Of a DNA stretch of 64,000 bases, positions 52,138 through 63,640 are shown in pieces. Each line of letters starts with the position of its first letter. Within the stretch, counting starts at the first letter, position 1. Source of the stretch: Vanilla planifolia. Taxonomy: Eukaryota; Streptophyta; Magnoliopsida; Asparagales; Orchidaceae. The DNA is taken from contig CM043869.1 in assembly GCA_023846275.1 (NCBI GenBank), positions 16,463,501 to 16,527,500 on the forward strand. Reading direction: 5' to 3'. The notes beneath the pieces are model-generated. The model had not been told where the DNA came from. It saw only the letters and a program-made list of their open reading frames with translations, and did no database searches. Position numbers and translations under genes: made by a program.

Positions 52138-52156
52138 GGAACCCTCTTTGATACCA
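52138..52156 (-). other. Primer-binding site of the copia element
   Basis: On the minus strand TGGTATCAAAGAGGG starts two bases after the 5' LTR end. It matches the 3' end of initiator-Met tRNA at the first eight positions and several later ones (TGGTATCAGAGCCAGG expected). Confidence 0.9.
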
Positions 52157-52158
52157 AT

Positions 52159-54171
52159 TGAAGTGAAATCTAGTGTGTGAAAATCATAAGAGGGGGTGAA
52201 TTATAGGTTTTAAAATTAATTTTTGTTTCTTAAAAATAATTTTACGTTTGTAGAAAATCTTGATTATGTGTATATATTATCTTTAATATGATAAAAAAAT
52301 AAAGATAAAAATTAAAAATAAGATACTATAATTTTTAAGTGGTTTGATTTAAATTAAAATCTATATCCTCTTCTAATTAAGGTTAGGAAAAGTGCCATCA
52401 ACAAAATGTTACAACTTGAGATTTTTCCTTCTAGCTTTTCTGAGTTCAACAAAAACCTAGGTTTTTTTGAGCTGAACGCCAACTCAGTTTTTTTACGAGA
52501 TCAAATCAAACTCGTGCTTTTGCAAATGTTAGGCCATGTAACCCAAGACAAAAGAAAAATACAGCAAGATAGAAAAATTTTGATAAAATTGTACAACTTT
52601 TTATATTTGTTGATTAATGTAACAAGACACAATGAGCTTAAATTCAAGAAGAAAAATGAGAATTTGAAAGATCAAATGTACAAAGCTTAGTTGGAAAACC
52701 TTAACAACTTGAGAAGGAAAAGTCTTAGTTAGTACGAGTATATTTTTTTATGGTAGAATATGGAGTAGTGCTTTGTTGAGATCTTAAAGATTGATTCATA
52801 TTTATTAGATTTTTTATTTACAATGACTAGGTATTTATAGAAAATATTTTGATTATAGTTGTTAGAAAGTATAGAAAGCTATTTGAAAAGCTACAACCAA
52901 ACAGCTTAAAAAAATATGTTAAAATAATTTTTCAAAATGACTAATGCATTTGGATTCAATCAGAGGTGGTATAGACCATGAGATCTATTGATGAATAAGC
53001 AGATGAGTTATAGGATCAAGACAGATTTGATCTTGGTCATTTGATCATGTTAAATGTGATCTAGATTATTTGATTTAACAATGATAAAATCAGAATTATA
53101 TATCAATTGTAGGATTCAAATAGGAGAGATATGGGCAATCAAATTAATGATAGATTATGTCAAATGATGAAAATAAAGATAGTTGTTAGACGAAGTCAGA
53201 CGAGATCAAGACCATTGGATGAATCAATCGGTTATAGTAGATGAAGTAGTAACTATCTGATCTGCTCATCAAATGGATGGTTGGATCTATTAAAATCACA
53301 GTTTAAAGGCGAAGGTGATCTCCATTATGCAATCACTAAAATATGTTATTGGATGGTGATGAGCACTGTCAATTTTGGATTTATACAGGGACAAGCCTTT
53401 AGTCCCACATTGTAAGTAAGGAGAAATATTTGGAATTTATAAGAATTCACATGGAGGTATTATGTAGATCCAAAATGGGGTTAGCTCCCCCCTTGTGTAC
53501 TCAAGAATTGATCACTTAGACATACTCATAACATGTAGGTTTATCATACTAGTTGAGCTATACATATAATTTTGAGTGTGCCTAGCTTGATCTAATGCCT
53601 TACCACAATTTGGTTTAAGATTCACTGTCAGCCCAATGGGCTTGACCCAATTTTCTTGACCTGAGGCTTACGAGTGCTTGCCTAGTCAGGCTTGCCTACC
53701 CCACGAGAGCTTTGCAAGCTATGATGTGGTAAAAAAAAATTATTTTCATTTTTAAAAATTCAATTGAATTAATTTTTTATTTTAATCAAAGTTTGGCAAA
53801 CAAATTAATATAAAATTTTGATAAGGATAGAATTTAACCAAGAAAAGGATTATAGATTCAAAAATAGAATCTTATTTGTTTGATAAACCATAGAGATGAT
53901 TGAATATGATTTGAGATTGATATAAAATAAAAGTGCCTTTAAAATCAATAAATAAACATTTTAAAAAACTTATCAAAGCTTGGTACAAATATTTTTAATC
54001 CTTAAAACTTATTGAATACTCCAAGATACCTTGAAAATCACTAATTTAACATCTTTTAAGATGCAAGACTTGTTCATTAAAAACTATACCTGATTCATAC
54101 TAAACAAGTTTATTAGAATAACATGCTAAATATTTAAGATTTGACTCATCAAAACTAAGGGTGACCTAACA
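52159..54171 (-). repeat. 5' LTR of the copia element
   Basis: 2013 bp with intact TG...CA ends (TGAAGTG to CCTAACA on the plus strand). It is a direct copy of 45228-47275. The 94-codon plus frame inside it (52406-52690) is antisense to the element and is not conserved as a gene. Confidence 0.95.
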
Positions 54172-54176
54172 ATGTT

Positions 54177-55680
54177 TAATAATATAGTGTTAATTGTGTG
54201 CATGAGCTATAATTTACTAAAACTTTTCAAACTTGTCAATGATCCATGCCTCATATTTAATTAGATTTTTTTCTTAGAGTAACTTTTTGAGGTTTGCAAC
54301 TTCACTTTTGTTGGATTAATTTTTAATGTGAGCAAAGACAAACAAATTATCATGCATCATCACATTTAGATAATCCTACATTTACACCTACATAACATCT
54401 GAGACCATTTATCATTTACAAGACTCTTATTACAACATTAATTATTTTCATAATAAGGGGTACCTTTTCAATATTGTCATTATTAATCTATACCCTAATC
54501 TATACAAATTATTTGAACTATGTTCGTATGTAATTACAAAAGTATAACAAAATAATCTTCCAAAACTTAAATGTAATGAACCAATTCTTTTTGTACTTCC
54601 AAAACTAGTAGGCCCCTTTAGCTCCACTAAGGTCACAATCTATAATCTCCTTCACATACTACTCATTATTTAGAACTTATTGAACTCACCTTTTAACATT
54701 GTCTTCAAGCACATAAACTCTAGGAAACTTTTCAAAGTCCACTTTTGGCATGGCTAGGGTGAATAACACACAAAAAGTTTAGAATATAAACTAATAAACA
54801 AAAATAAAATATTAAATAATAAATTTCTTTACTTTTTAAGAGTATCTCCTCCTTGAACGGTATATACTTATGTTCCCTAATCTTTAAAGTATAGTGGAGC
54901 AAGCCTGGGTTCTCATACAATAACCATAACATAAAAACCAATTATAAAGGTCAAAAGATCCTTATGTGGAGTAAATCACCATTAATTTCATTATGCACTC
55001 TAGTCCTTGCTAGTAGTGCTTACATAATAAAACATTGAGTTTAATCTCTAGAATATCAGACATACATAATCTCAAGATATGAATAAGAATCATTGAAATG
55101 TAGGATCAAGAAATTACTAGGAAGTAAGGTTTGATGTCATGTGGTGGTATAATATAAAAATGTTGCATGATGTGTTAATGTTGATCATACTAAAAAGAAT
55201 ATTATTAATCTAAAATTAGGCTAATAGAGTGATGACTATTGAACCCATAGTCTATATGTAATTTATTTGATGTTAATGAAATTATTTTTTATTTTATTAA
55301 TATTTTTTCTTAAGTGTTTTAGGTCATATATCTCAAGAATAATTAGATAAATTTAATTAGAGAGTTTATTTTTAACTCAAATGCTTAATTAGTTATGTTT
55401 TAGTGAGAAAGTAACTAGTACCAAACATAAAACTAAAGAAAAAAGGAGAAGAATATTTTTATAGTCGTCTTTACTTGATTTAGAATATAAAACCCATAAC
55501 AATATTTGTGAGACATTAAGACAATTGTAAGAAATTGTGTGCGTGACAAAATCTTCTCAAGATATATTTCGTACATAGCTCATCATTTAGGTATTTATTC
55601 TTTACATATAGAATTAGCTTACAAAATAATAAAAAAATATAAGTTTGTATTAACAAGACAAGATCAAAATACTTCGAATG
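54177..55680. other. Unassigned AT-rich sequence right of the copia element
   Basis: No gene was recognised. Minus frames at 54448-54636 and 54732-54941 have no recognisable motif. Confidence 0.3.
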
Positions 55681-55689
55681 TAAAATCTT

Positions 55690-55960
55690 AATTATGTGAA
55701 AAAATAATCATATCATATAATATGATTTGGGTTAGCTTTGAGGCTGAGGGTGGACATTGATATGATGTTAGAGCGAACCATCTAAAAATGTTTCATATAC
55801 TTTCCTTTATTGCGTTCTCCACAAAAAAGTTTTAAAAGTTAACAAGAATTTTAAAATAAGATTCTAAGAGAATTCAAGAATATAAAAAGCTTCTATTGAT
55901 TCACTCATGACCACCTCTTGTGTGCATCATGCTCCCATTCCTAAAACAAACAAGGGGAAT
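55690..55960 (+). repeat. LTR-end fragment related to blocks D and E
   Basis: Contains CATATCATATAATATGATT, then ACCATCTAAAAATGTTTCATATACTTTCC, written in pieces as ACCATCTAAAAATG and CATATACTTTCC. AAAAGTTTTAAAAGTTAACAAG follows, and a C-rich end ACCACCTCTTGTGTGCATCATGCTCCC near 55908. The same order occurs at 58.3-58.5 kb. Only the 3' part is present. Confidence 0.4.
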
Positions 55961-56929
55961 AAAGTGAGAATGAGACATGGATCTCCAACATTAGATTAAA
56001 GTATAGTGCAAATCAAAAAAATTTGGAAATTAGTACACATTATCTTATCTACATTTCCATATAAAGGCACAATATTCTTAGTTAAAAAATAATTGCATTC
56101 CATTAATACATTTCAAATATGAGCACAAAAGCTAATATTAAGCAAGTTATTAAAATTATTTTACTTAATGATAGTCTTATCCTCTTATATAATATTGCAA
56201 ATATTGTTTGGAGTGTCATCATTATTTAGGATTTTATAGTTAAAGATGTTGTTAACTATGCAATTATCATTATTTTATGTTTTATACGTGTCAAATAAAC
56301 TCTTTAAGTTGTTACTACAATAATAACCAATTACAATTCTTTTGAGCTTGTACATAAAAAAACCTACTCAACATAAGATTTGGTAGACCTAATGAGCTCA
56401 CAAGTAATATTTGATTTTTATGATAATAGACCCCTTGAGTACTTGTTATGATAATCTAATATATCTACCTAGTATATTCTATAATTTATTTAAGATAAGA
56501 AGGCTTGCTAATCATATACTATGGAGTAGCTTGAAAAGTGCTAAAATTTTCTACACTACATAAAGTTTTAAGGACATGAAGGAAGAAGGAACAACCCCAT
56601 TGGTGCACATATGTCCATGTCATTTAGGAGAAGAAACTTATAACTGCTAACGACATGTAAGGATTAATTAGAGTTTACCATGTTATTTTAAAAGCCTTTA
56701 CTTCCTTAAACCCTTAGCTCATGTATTACTAATTTCATGACAACAAAATCATTTAATTATTTTGTTATTACTAATTCTTATATTTTTAGATAATACTTCT
56801 TAAGAGTTAATAGATGAATTAATTAAAAATCCTAAACAAAACATGAGAAAACAAGGAAAATATTTTGTTGAGTCCTCTAATTTTAATATAAGACAAAATA
56901 ATTTACTTGAGATATTAAGATAACAATAA
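55961..56929. other. Unassigned AT-rich sequence
   Basis: Nothing recognisable. Confidence 0.3.
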
Positions 56930-58490
56930 GAACTTTAATACATATATATATTTATGACAAAAGTTATTCATTACATATTTTTCACATATAGCATTATTTA
57001 GGTATGCATTATTTAATAGATTTGGCCTTATAATAATTAGAAATACTGTTTTGCAATAACATTTCGTGGACATAAAATCATGAGTATCTTCAAAGCTGGT
57101 TATATTATACAGTATGATGTTACCTATCATATATATGATCAATTCATTTATGGTTATATGAATGAGTGATAGGATAGCCTGATTATGCTTAGTGTTGGAT
57201 TCCTAACATATTGTATAATATGATATTCTTCATTATAAATATTATCATGTGAACGTAGAGAACGAATATTTTGGAGAGCTAAGCACAGAAATTTGTATAA
57301 TATTATATACGCCTGTCATATGATCTAATTATTATCAAACAAGAGATGTAAAATGAGATTTAAGACACTAAAAAAAATTGAAATACTTCATACAATACAA
57401 TGCTCCTTATTGTACATGAACAATCATAATTGAAATAGATAATTAATACAAGATTGAGGGAGTAAAAGCATGTTTTACAACATGATGTCTTATATCATGC
57501 GATATGATATTTTTTAAATGTGCACTTATGATGCAATAAATAATATAATAGGTTAAACAATTAATTTATTTACTGATATCATATAGTACGATTCATGAAT
57601 TAGATAATATGATCATTACAAATTATGTGACTAATAGCTAATATGATTAAATTTTTTAAAACTTTATTATAATAATTGAGGATTGTTTGGAGCCTTTGGA
57701 GTGCTTGGTAATGCTTATAAAGGGTCCAAAGAAAGTGTATAAGCTAATGGTCAATTAAATATCTTTGAAAAAAAGCTTCACTTGAAAATCGTTGTTTACT
57801 TAGAAATGATTAAGAGAATGGCAAGTATACATTGATAATTATCTTCCTCTTCATTTTTAGCCTTCACTTTTTTACATTGCATTGCGCTAAGTTAAAATTT
57901 ACTCTTCATTACTTTATTACATTTTTAGTGTGTCTTTCAATTGTTGTCATTGGTTATAGGACTATATTTGAGTTTTTTATGATATCTTTTATGTTGTTAT
58001 TAGAACTTTACTTTTGATTATATATTTGTCTTTTGGCCTTTATTGTAGGGTCTTTTGGCTCTATAATTTTAAAATCTTTTGCCTTGGTATTGTAGACTCC
58101 TTTTAGCTAATTCTTTGTAGGATACTTTGGTCTAATATTTTATAGGTTCTTTTGACCCAATATATAGAGTCCTTGGGTTTAATGTTTGTAAGGTTCTTTG
58201 GCCCATTATGGAGTTTTAGCCTACCTACTTTTGTGAAAAGTGTCTTAGCATGTTTGTTTACTCTTTTAGGCAAGAGTTAATATAGATCTAGTTTCAAATA
58301 AAACTACATAAAAATCTATTATATCTTCACTTTATTATACTCCCTACACAAAGACTTTAAAAGTAAGAAATTTTAAGACATCTTTAGAAGAGTTATTAAT
58401 AGGCATAGAAGTCTTCATTATGTAATATTATTGAATTTATAATTTTTATAATTCACCCTCTCTTATATAGATATAATGCTCTCATATTCT
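56930..58490 (+). repeat. Plus-oriented LTR-like block E
   Basis: Same organisation as block D: palindrome cluster (57105-57640), middle part with AGTGTGTCTTTCAATTG, minisatellite, CCTACCTACTT, and a C-rich end TTCACCCTCTCTTATATAG near 58452. The 75-codon minus frame at 56915-57142 and the 61-codon plus frame at 57832-58017 are not genes. Confidence 0.6.
58027..58213 (+). repeat. Minisatellite, 22-25-bp unit, 8 degenerate copies
   Basis: Units include TCTTTTGGCCTTTATTGTAG, TCTTTTGCCTTGGTATTGTAG (split by one base from the previous unit), CCTTTTAGCTAATTCTTTGTAG, ACTTTGGTCTAATATTTTATAG, TCTTTTGACCCAATATATAG, CCTTGGGTTTAATGTTTG and TCTTTGGCCCATTATGGAG. Same family as 44525-44709. Confidence 0.85.
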
Positions 58491-58830
58491 CAATGTGCTT
58501 ATCTCTTCACATTTTCCTCGTTGAGTCAAGCTAAAAGTCATAGCATGTTTAGGCTTCTTATAAATAGTATTCATGACCACTCCTATGCTTAATAGCATAA
58601 AAATATTATGGAAAGATTAGAATATAATTAATTTCATGATATAAAAAATCTTATATTAATCCACTATTTGGTTTGTAATATTGCATGCCTAATATCTCTA
58701 GTTCATATCATTAAGGGTTCTGAAGATTAATATAACTCAGCATGTGGATAAAAATATAAAATTATATAATGATTGAAGAATTAAATGTGGTTGAATTTGA
58801 ATTAAAGAATAAATCTAGAAGTGGTCAAAA
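58491..58830. other. Spacer between LTR-like blocks E and F
   Basis: AT-rich, no recognised content. Confidence 0.3.
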
Positions 58831-60330
58831 TTTGTATTAGTTATATAGTATGATTAGCTTAGTATGAATTAAAGGATCTAATAAATAGACTATTTGATCT
58901 AATTTATAACACTTTTTTTTATCAAATAGTATGATTTTATGATCAAACAATACAATGTGTTTACTTGAGCTGTGTATATGTGATAATGGTACAAAGATAG
59001 AAAAAATAATGAGTGATTTGTTTAACAAAAGAATCTCAAGAATTTTATAAGATATTGTATTATTTATCATATAGTATAATTGATTCAAATAAAATATTTT
59101 ATAAGCACATTAGAATGGCTAAATAGTAAAGTAATACAAACTGTATGTATACATTTTACCATATGATCAATGGAATACATATATTGATGAAGTATTGCAT
59201 TGATATTAAATCTTTAAAATGTTATTTTTGCATGTAGTTTTAAAAGAAAATTCAAGTACTATCACATCACCCTTACGACATTTAGACAAAACCTTAAAAA
59301 TATTGCAATTACTATAATTATCGTATTGTGTTGGCATCTACATTATCTACGTGTGTGTCTACAACACTACATGCCTTATTTTGCCTTAGCCACGCTCCCC
59401 TACTTGTTGCACATTACTAAAACATGAGGGAATCATATAATATGTAGAAAAATTATTATACAACATGCACTAGAAGAAAAAAAAACTTGTAACAACTAAT
59501 TGTTTTATGAATATAATCATTGGGAAAGTTTTATGTTTGTTAAGAATGTTTTGAGAGGCATCTATGTGATCCTGTGGCTATATATAACCCCTCAGAATAC
59601 CTTAAAAAGCTTGTGCTTCTTAATCTTTATTATGAAATCATTTTGGAGAAATTTTGAGTGCCTTCTTATCAAATCTATTAAAGTTAGAGATTAGTTCTAT
59701 AGCAATCTTGAAGTCATAAGTACATGCTAGAGATATTAATACATTATCATCTCTTCTACATTTCAATATCACTCATGAAGACTCTTATATTGCAAGTGCT
59801 AACTTATTATAAATCTATAATACTTTATTTGTATATTTGTCCAAATTAATTAGACTTGAGCTTTGTATTTTATTTCTTTTGGGTAAACTCTTGATTCTTT
59901 AATGTCAAGGGGGTTGCCCAAGCTCATGGCTATGTAGTGTTGAGTAAATTTGGGTCATTGCTTATTTAAGAAAAGCCTCAACTCGAACTCTAGTTTCTCT
60001 AACTAGCTACTGTAAAGGAGCGATTGGGATAGTGATGCATAGGCATATTACTTAGGGGTGGACATATGCTTGAGGTTAAGCTCAACCACCTAAAATTTTA
60101 TATTTTTTTTGCTTATTTGACTTGCTATTTACTCATGACTTAATTGCTTTATTGTAGATATTCAAATTGATCATAGTGAAATATCTTGAAAAACTTGAAC
60201 ATAGGATGTGCTACAATCCAAACAAGTTGCAAGAGCCATACTTAAATTATATTTTGATAAAAATAATATTTTTTAATTGTGTAACACCAATTCACACCCC
60301 CTCTCTTGATATGGATCATAGACCCTACAA
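58831..60330 (+). repeat. Plus-oriented LTR-like block F
   Basis: Palindromes at the left (TATATAGTATGATT at 58852, ATCATATAGTATAAT near 59067). Text typical of a plant copia LTR (GGGTAAACTC, AAAGCCTCAACTCGAACTC) follows, then an end reading TTCACACCCCCTCTCTTG and GGATCATAGACCCTACA (ending about 60329). No primer-binding site follows, so it is a solo or truncated LTR. Confidence 0.45.
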
Positions 60331-60949
60331 AATTAAAAAACTAAATGTGTAGCATGTAATCTATATATAACTCATTTTTTATTTTATTTATTTAAAAAAG
60401 TTTGAGTAGTACCCTCTCAAGTATATGCAATTAATGTGTTAGAATTGATTTGCATTGCATGGTAAAAAAAACAATACTTAAATATGTGCTAAAATAATTA
60501 TTATAGAGATGCATCAAAATACCATTAAAATAAATGATATTTTAAAACAATAATATTGGTCATATATTTTATATTCTTAAACTATCAATGTAAATCAAAT
60601 ATTATGGATTTATTAACTATTAAAACCCCAGATGTTAAAATGATATAATTACAAAAATGATGACCATATTAATAAGAATAAGATTCACCTTAAAAAAGTG
60701 GAAAAGCTCACCAACTTGACTTAGTTATAAACTAAAATACAAATATTAGCCCATCATATTAATAATTTATAAACATGAATTTTATTAGACAACTTATGAC
60801 ATATGTTTAGCAAGCTTAGTAAACATATATTAAAAGGTATCATATTGTACATACTTTTTTACAAATCACATAGGCAAAGAAAGTACATAAATGGATTATT
60901 TAAGTTAAATATTATCAAATAAGAGCATTTTGGATAGTGAAGGAGTGGA
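60331..60949. other. Unassigned AT-rich sequence
   Basis: Nothing recognisable. Confidence 0.3.
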
Positions 60950-61372
60950 GCTAAGAAGATTTTGCAAATAAAAAGAATGATAATAGAGAGAGTACATGAG
61001 TAGAAATTGAGAAGATAAATGGACTAGAGAGCCTTTTGTTAGCTTTGCCCCTTTGGAATGGTCAATAATGCTTGATGACCATTAATAGAGTCATTAGTAT
61101 GTTAACAACCATTATTACATTATTGCACATAGAGTAGGAGATAATGTCCAAAGTCAGTAATGACTCTAATTATTTCCTAATTGTCGGACCAATGTTACCA
61201 ATTACAATGGTAATAATCATCCACTTATAAAGTGACTACTATTGTTTTGGGCAAACAATAATGACACAAATGTATTCTTTTTATAAATAAGTTATTAACC
61301 TATATATCTAATTATACTTTTCATTAAATTTTCTTCAAAAGTTTAGTCAAAATTATCATAGGGTGCTCATAA
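60950..61372 (+). repeat. Direct repeat X, first copy
   Basis: Its right part matches 63780-64000 in the same orientation: GGACCAATGTTACCAATTACAATG/GGACTGATGTCACAAATCACAATG, ATAATCATCCAC/ATAATTATCCAC, AAATGTATTC/AAATGTGTTC, AAGTTATTAACCTATAT/AAGTTACTAATCTATAT and the ATAGGGTGCTCAT/ATATTTGCTCAT end. The left extent is unclear. Confidence 0.55.
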
Positions 61373-63640
61373 CAAGCTTACAATAGATGGTTCTCATCAA
61401 CAAACTAGATAATCTTTATATTGCAAAACCCAAGTAATAATACAAAAGCATGATTCAAACAATACTACAACATAAAAATATAAACAAGACCATTTAAAAT
61501 TAATAACAATATTATCATGTTGACAATACAATATAAAACAACATAGTTTATATGTTTTGTCTTGCACTTAAAGCAATGTAACCTTAAATAATTATCATCA
61601 AAGGATAGAAGTTATCAAAAGTAAAACTCATAAAGCTAAGGTGATTTTGCAAAGATCTAAGGCATTCAATTGTTTATACTTGTAGCAAATAAATTAGTTA
61701 ACAAACTATTTAAACATCTTAAGTAGAAAAGTTAATTTAATATATATACAAGATTGATCTAATCTAAAACAAATTAAGCAAATGGCATGTTTTAACAAGC
61801 CAAATGTACACAACAAAGGGATATTATACATTAATCTCAAGAAGTGTAGATCATTATAGATGATAAAAAAAATCTAAATCACTAAAATCATCCAAATATC
61901 AAGCAATGGAGCATTGAAAATTAAAAAGAAAATAACACAATGCTAAAATTGATTAGCTATTTTTGCACTAGAGAGCAAAACAAACACCTATTTTCACAAA
62001 AACTTTCTTCCTTCCATAAAGTAAATAAACTTTCTAACCATAAACTCCAAAGAAAAGTGAGATATTACAAAGTGCTACAATTATAAGAGAAAAAGGAAGA
62101 CATAAGAATAAATATGTTGTCATAACTAAGATCATTGATAGTTTGAGGGCTAGTTCAAAAATTTATATGATATTAATTTAACATAATACAATCAAGAGGG
62201 TATAACTTTCTTGTATTCAAGCCGCTACAATGTAAAGAGGTAAAACCAATAGTGAAAACAAGTGGAGGTGGACATCATGAAAAAGGAAAATCTAGAAAAA
62301 AAAACTTTTCATCAAATTTAAGAAAACCAAAACAAAGAAACAAATGTAATCTAGGATAGCTTTTAGTAAAAAACAAAAGGTTACAAATCTATAAGTAATC
62401 TAATAATTTACAAAATTTTTCAAAATATTAAAAATGCTTTGATAGGGGGTAATTAAGCTAAAAGGTAAGCACAAAAAATAAAAGTTTCTTAATATCTTGA
62501 ATTATTTTCATTAAATGATCAACTCAAAGCCTGTAGTGTATACAACTTGTAGTCTAATTGTAGAGTACTTGTTCATTATTAATTTGAAAATTTTAGTATA
62601 ATTTGGAACTCATTTGGTAAAGAAAAATAGAAAAATATAGAAGTAAAGTATTACTACATTTGAAAATTTAGAAAGAATTTTTATATCTAAAAAATTACAA
62701 AATTGAAAATATATTAGTTAAAGATTAATTAGGATTTTTATAGATTCCTATGTTAAAGATTAATTAATTTTTTTAGATTCCTAAATTGGTTTAATTAAAT
62801 GCCTAAACTTTATTAAAATCATCAAATTGAAATTTTACTTAGCCACTTTCTTCTTAGTCATCAGTTAATCACATTTGCACAAATTCTAATGCAACCATAA
62901 CTTATAAGACATTAGTTCAAATCTAGAGGTTAAGCACTTTCTGAAAACTAGATCAACGATTGTTCAAACAACAATAATTTTGCATTTTATTTAAATTGTA
63001 ATACTTTTAAATATGCTTAAACTAGTAATTTAGATAATGATAAAAATCTAACTTTATTGGCATAGAACTAAAAAGTTATTCCAAAGTTGCCAATAAGAAA
63101 AATCTTGACAACCTAAACTTAATAATATTTTAATTTCAACAAAATGTGAATAAGATAACTAATTTGTGATTTTGAAACTTTTGAGTTAATTAGATTTAAG
63201 CAAAAAACAAAAAACATTTCAAAAAGTGTATTCATCATTCTTTTCAACTTGTATGATTTCTAATTAAGAGAAAGGTCAAATAGAAAAGAAATCATTGCAT
63301 GAAAATCAATCAAAATTAGACTAGTTACCTAGAGAGCTAAGATCAATACAAAGCTAGCTTAATATGAATTCAAAGTTCATAAGAGTCCATAGAAACCTTA
63401 GAATGTTAGATCGAAGCTACTTTGAATAATTGAAATATAGAATAGCATATCTTAAGATTTAAATCAACAAAATAAGAGGAACGATTAGACTAATAAGTTC
63501 TTAAACAAACAACTACCATAGTAGAGGAAAAAATCAAGTAAGAAAAACTAAACAAGAAAACCTACTTACCTTAGGCTAGGCATCGCTAAGAAACTCCTAA
63601 ATAGATCTTCATTAAAAAAGAATTAGCTTTTGAACCACAC
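61373..63640. other. Sequence between the two copies of direct repeat X
   Basis: About 2.3 kb of A-rich sequence (plus strand) without recognised domains. If X is an LTR pair this would be a non-coding interior, but no primer-binding site or polypurine tract was found. Confidence 0.3.

Larger units (their letters stand above)
45223..54176 (-). mobile_element. Complete but inactive Ty1/copia LTR retrotransposon
   Basis: The element proper is 45228-54171 (8944 bp), flanked by a perfect 5-bp target-site duplication ATGTT at 45223-45227 and 54172-54176. Two direct LTRs of about 2.0 kb flank an internal region of 4883 bp. On the minus strand the order is 5' LTR, primer-binding site, gag, GAG-pre-integrase, integrase, reverse transcriptase, RNase H, polypurine tract, 3' LTR. 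Integrase ahead of reverse transcriptase identifies Ty1/copia. Every domain has stops and frameshifts, and the LTRs differ by very roughly 15-20% by eye, so the insertion is old. The lineage within copia (SIRE- or Tork-like) is not settled. Confidence 0.95.

Noticed and set aside
52406..52690. 94-codon plus frame inside the 5' LTR of the copia element
   Set aside because: It is antisense to the element, lies wholly in a non-coding LTR, and is not open in the partner LTR.
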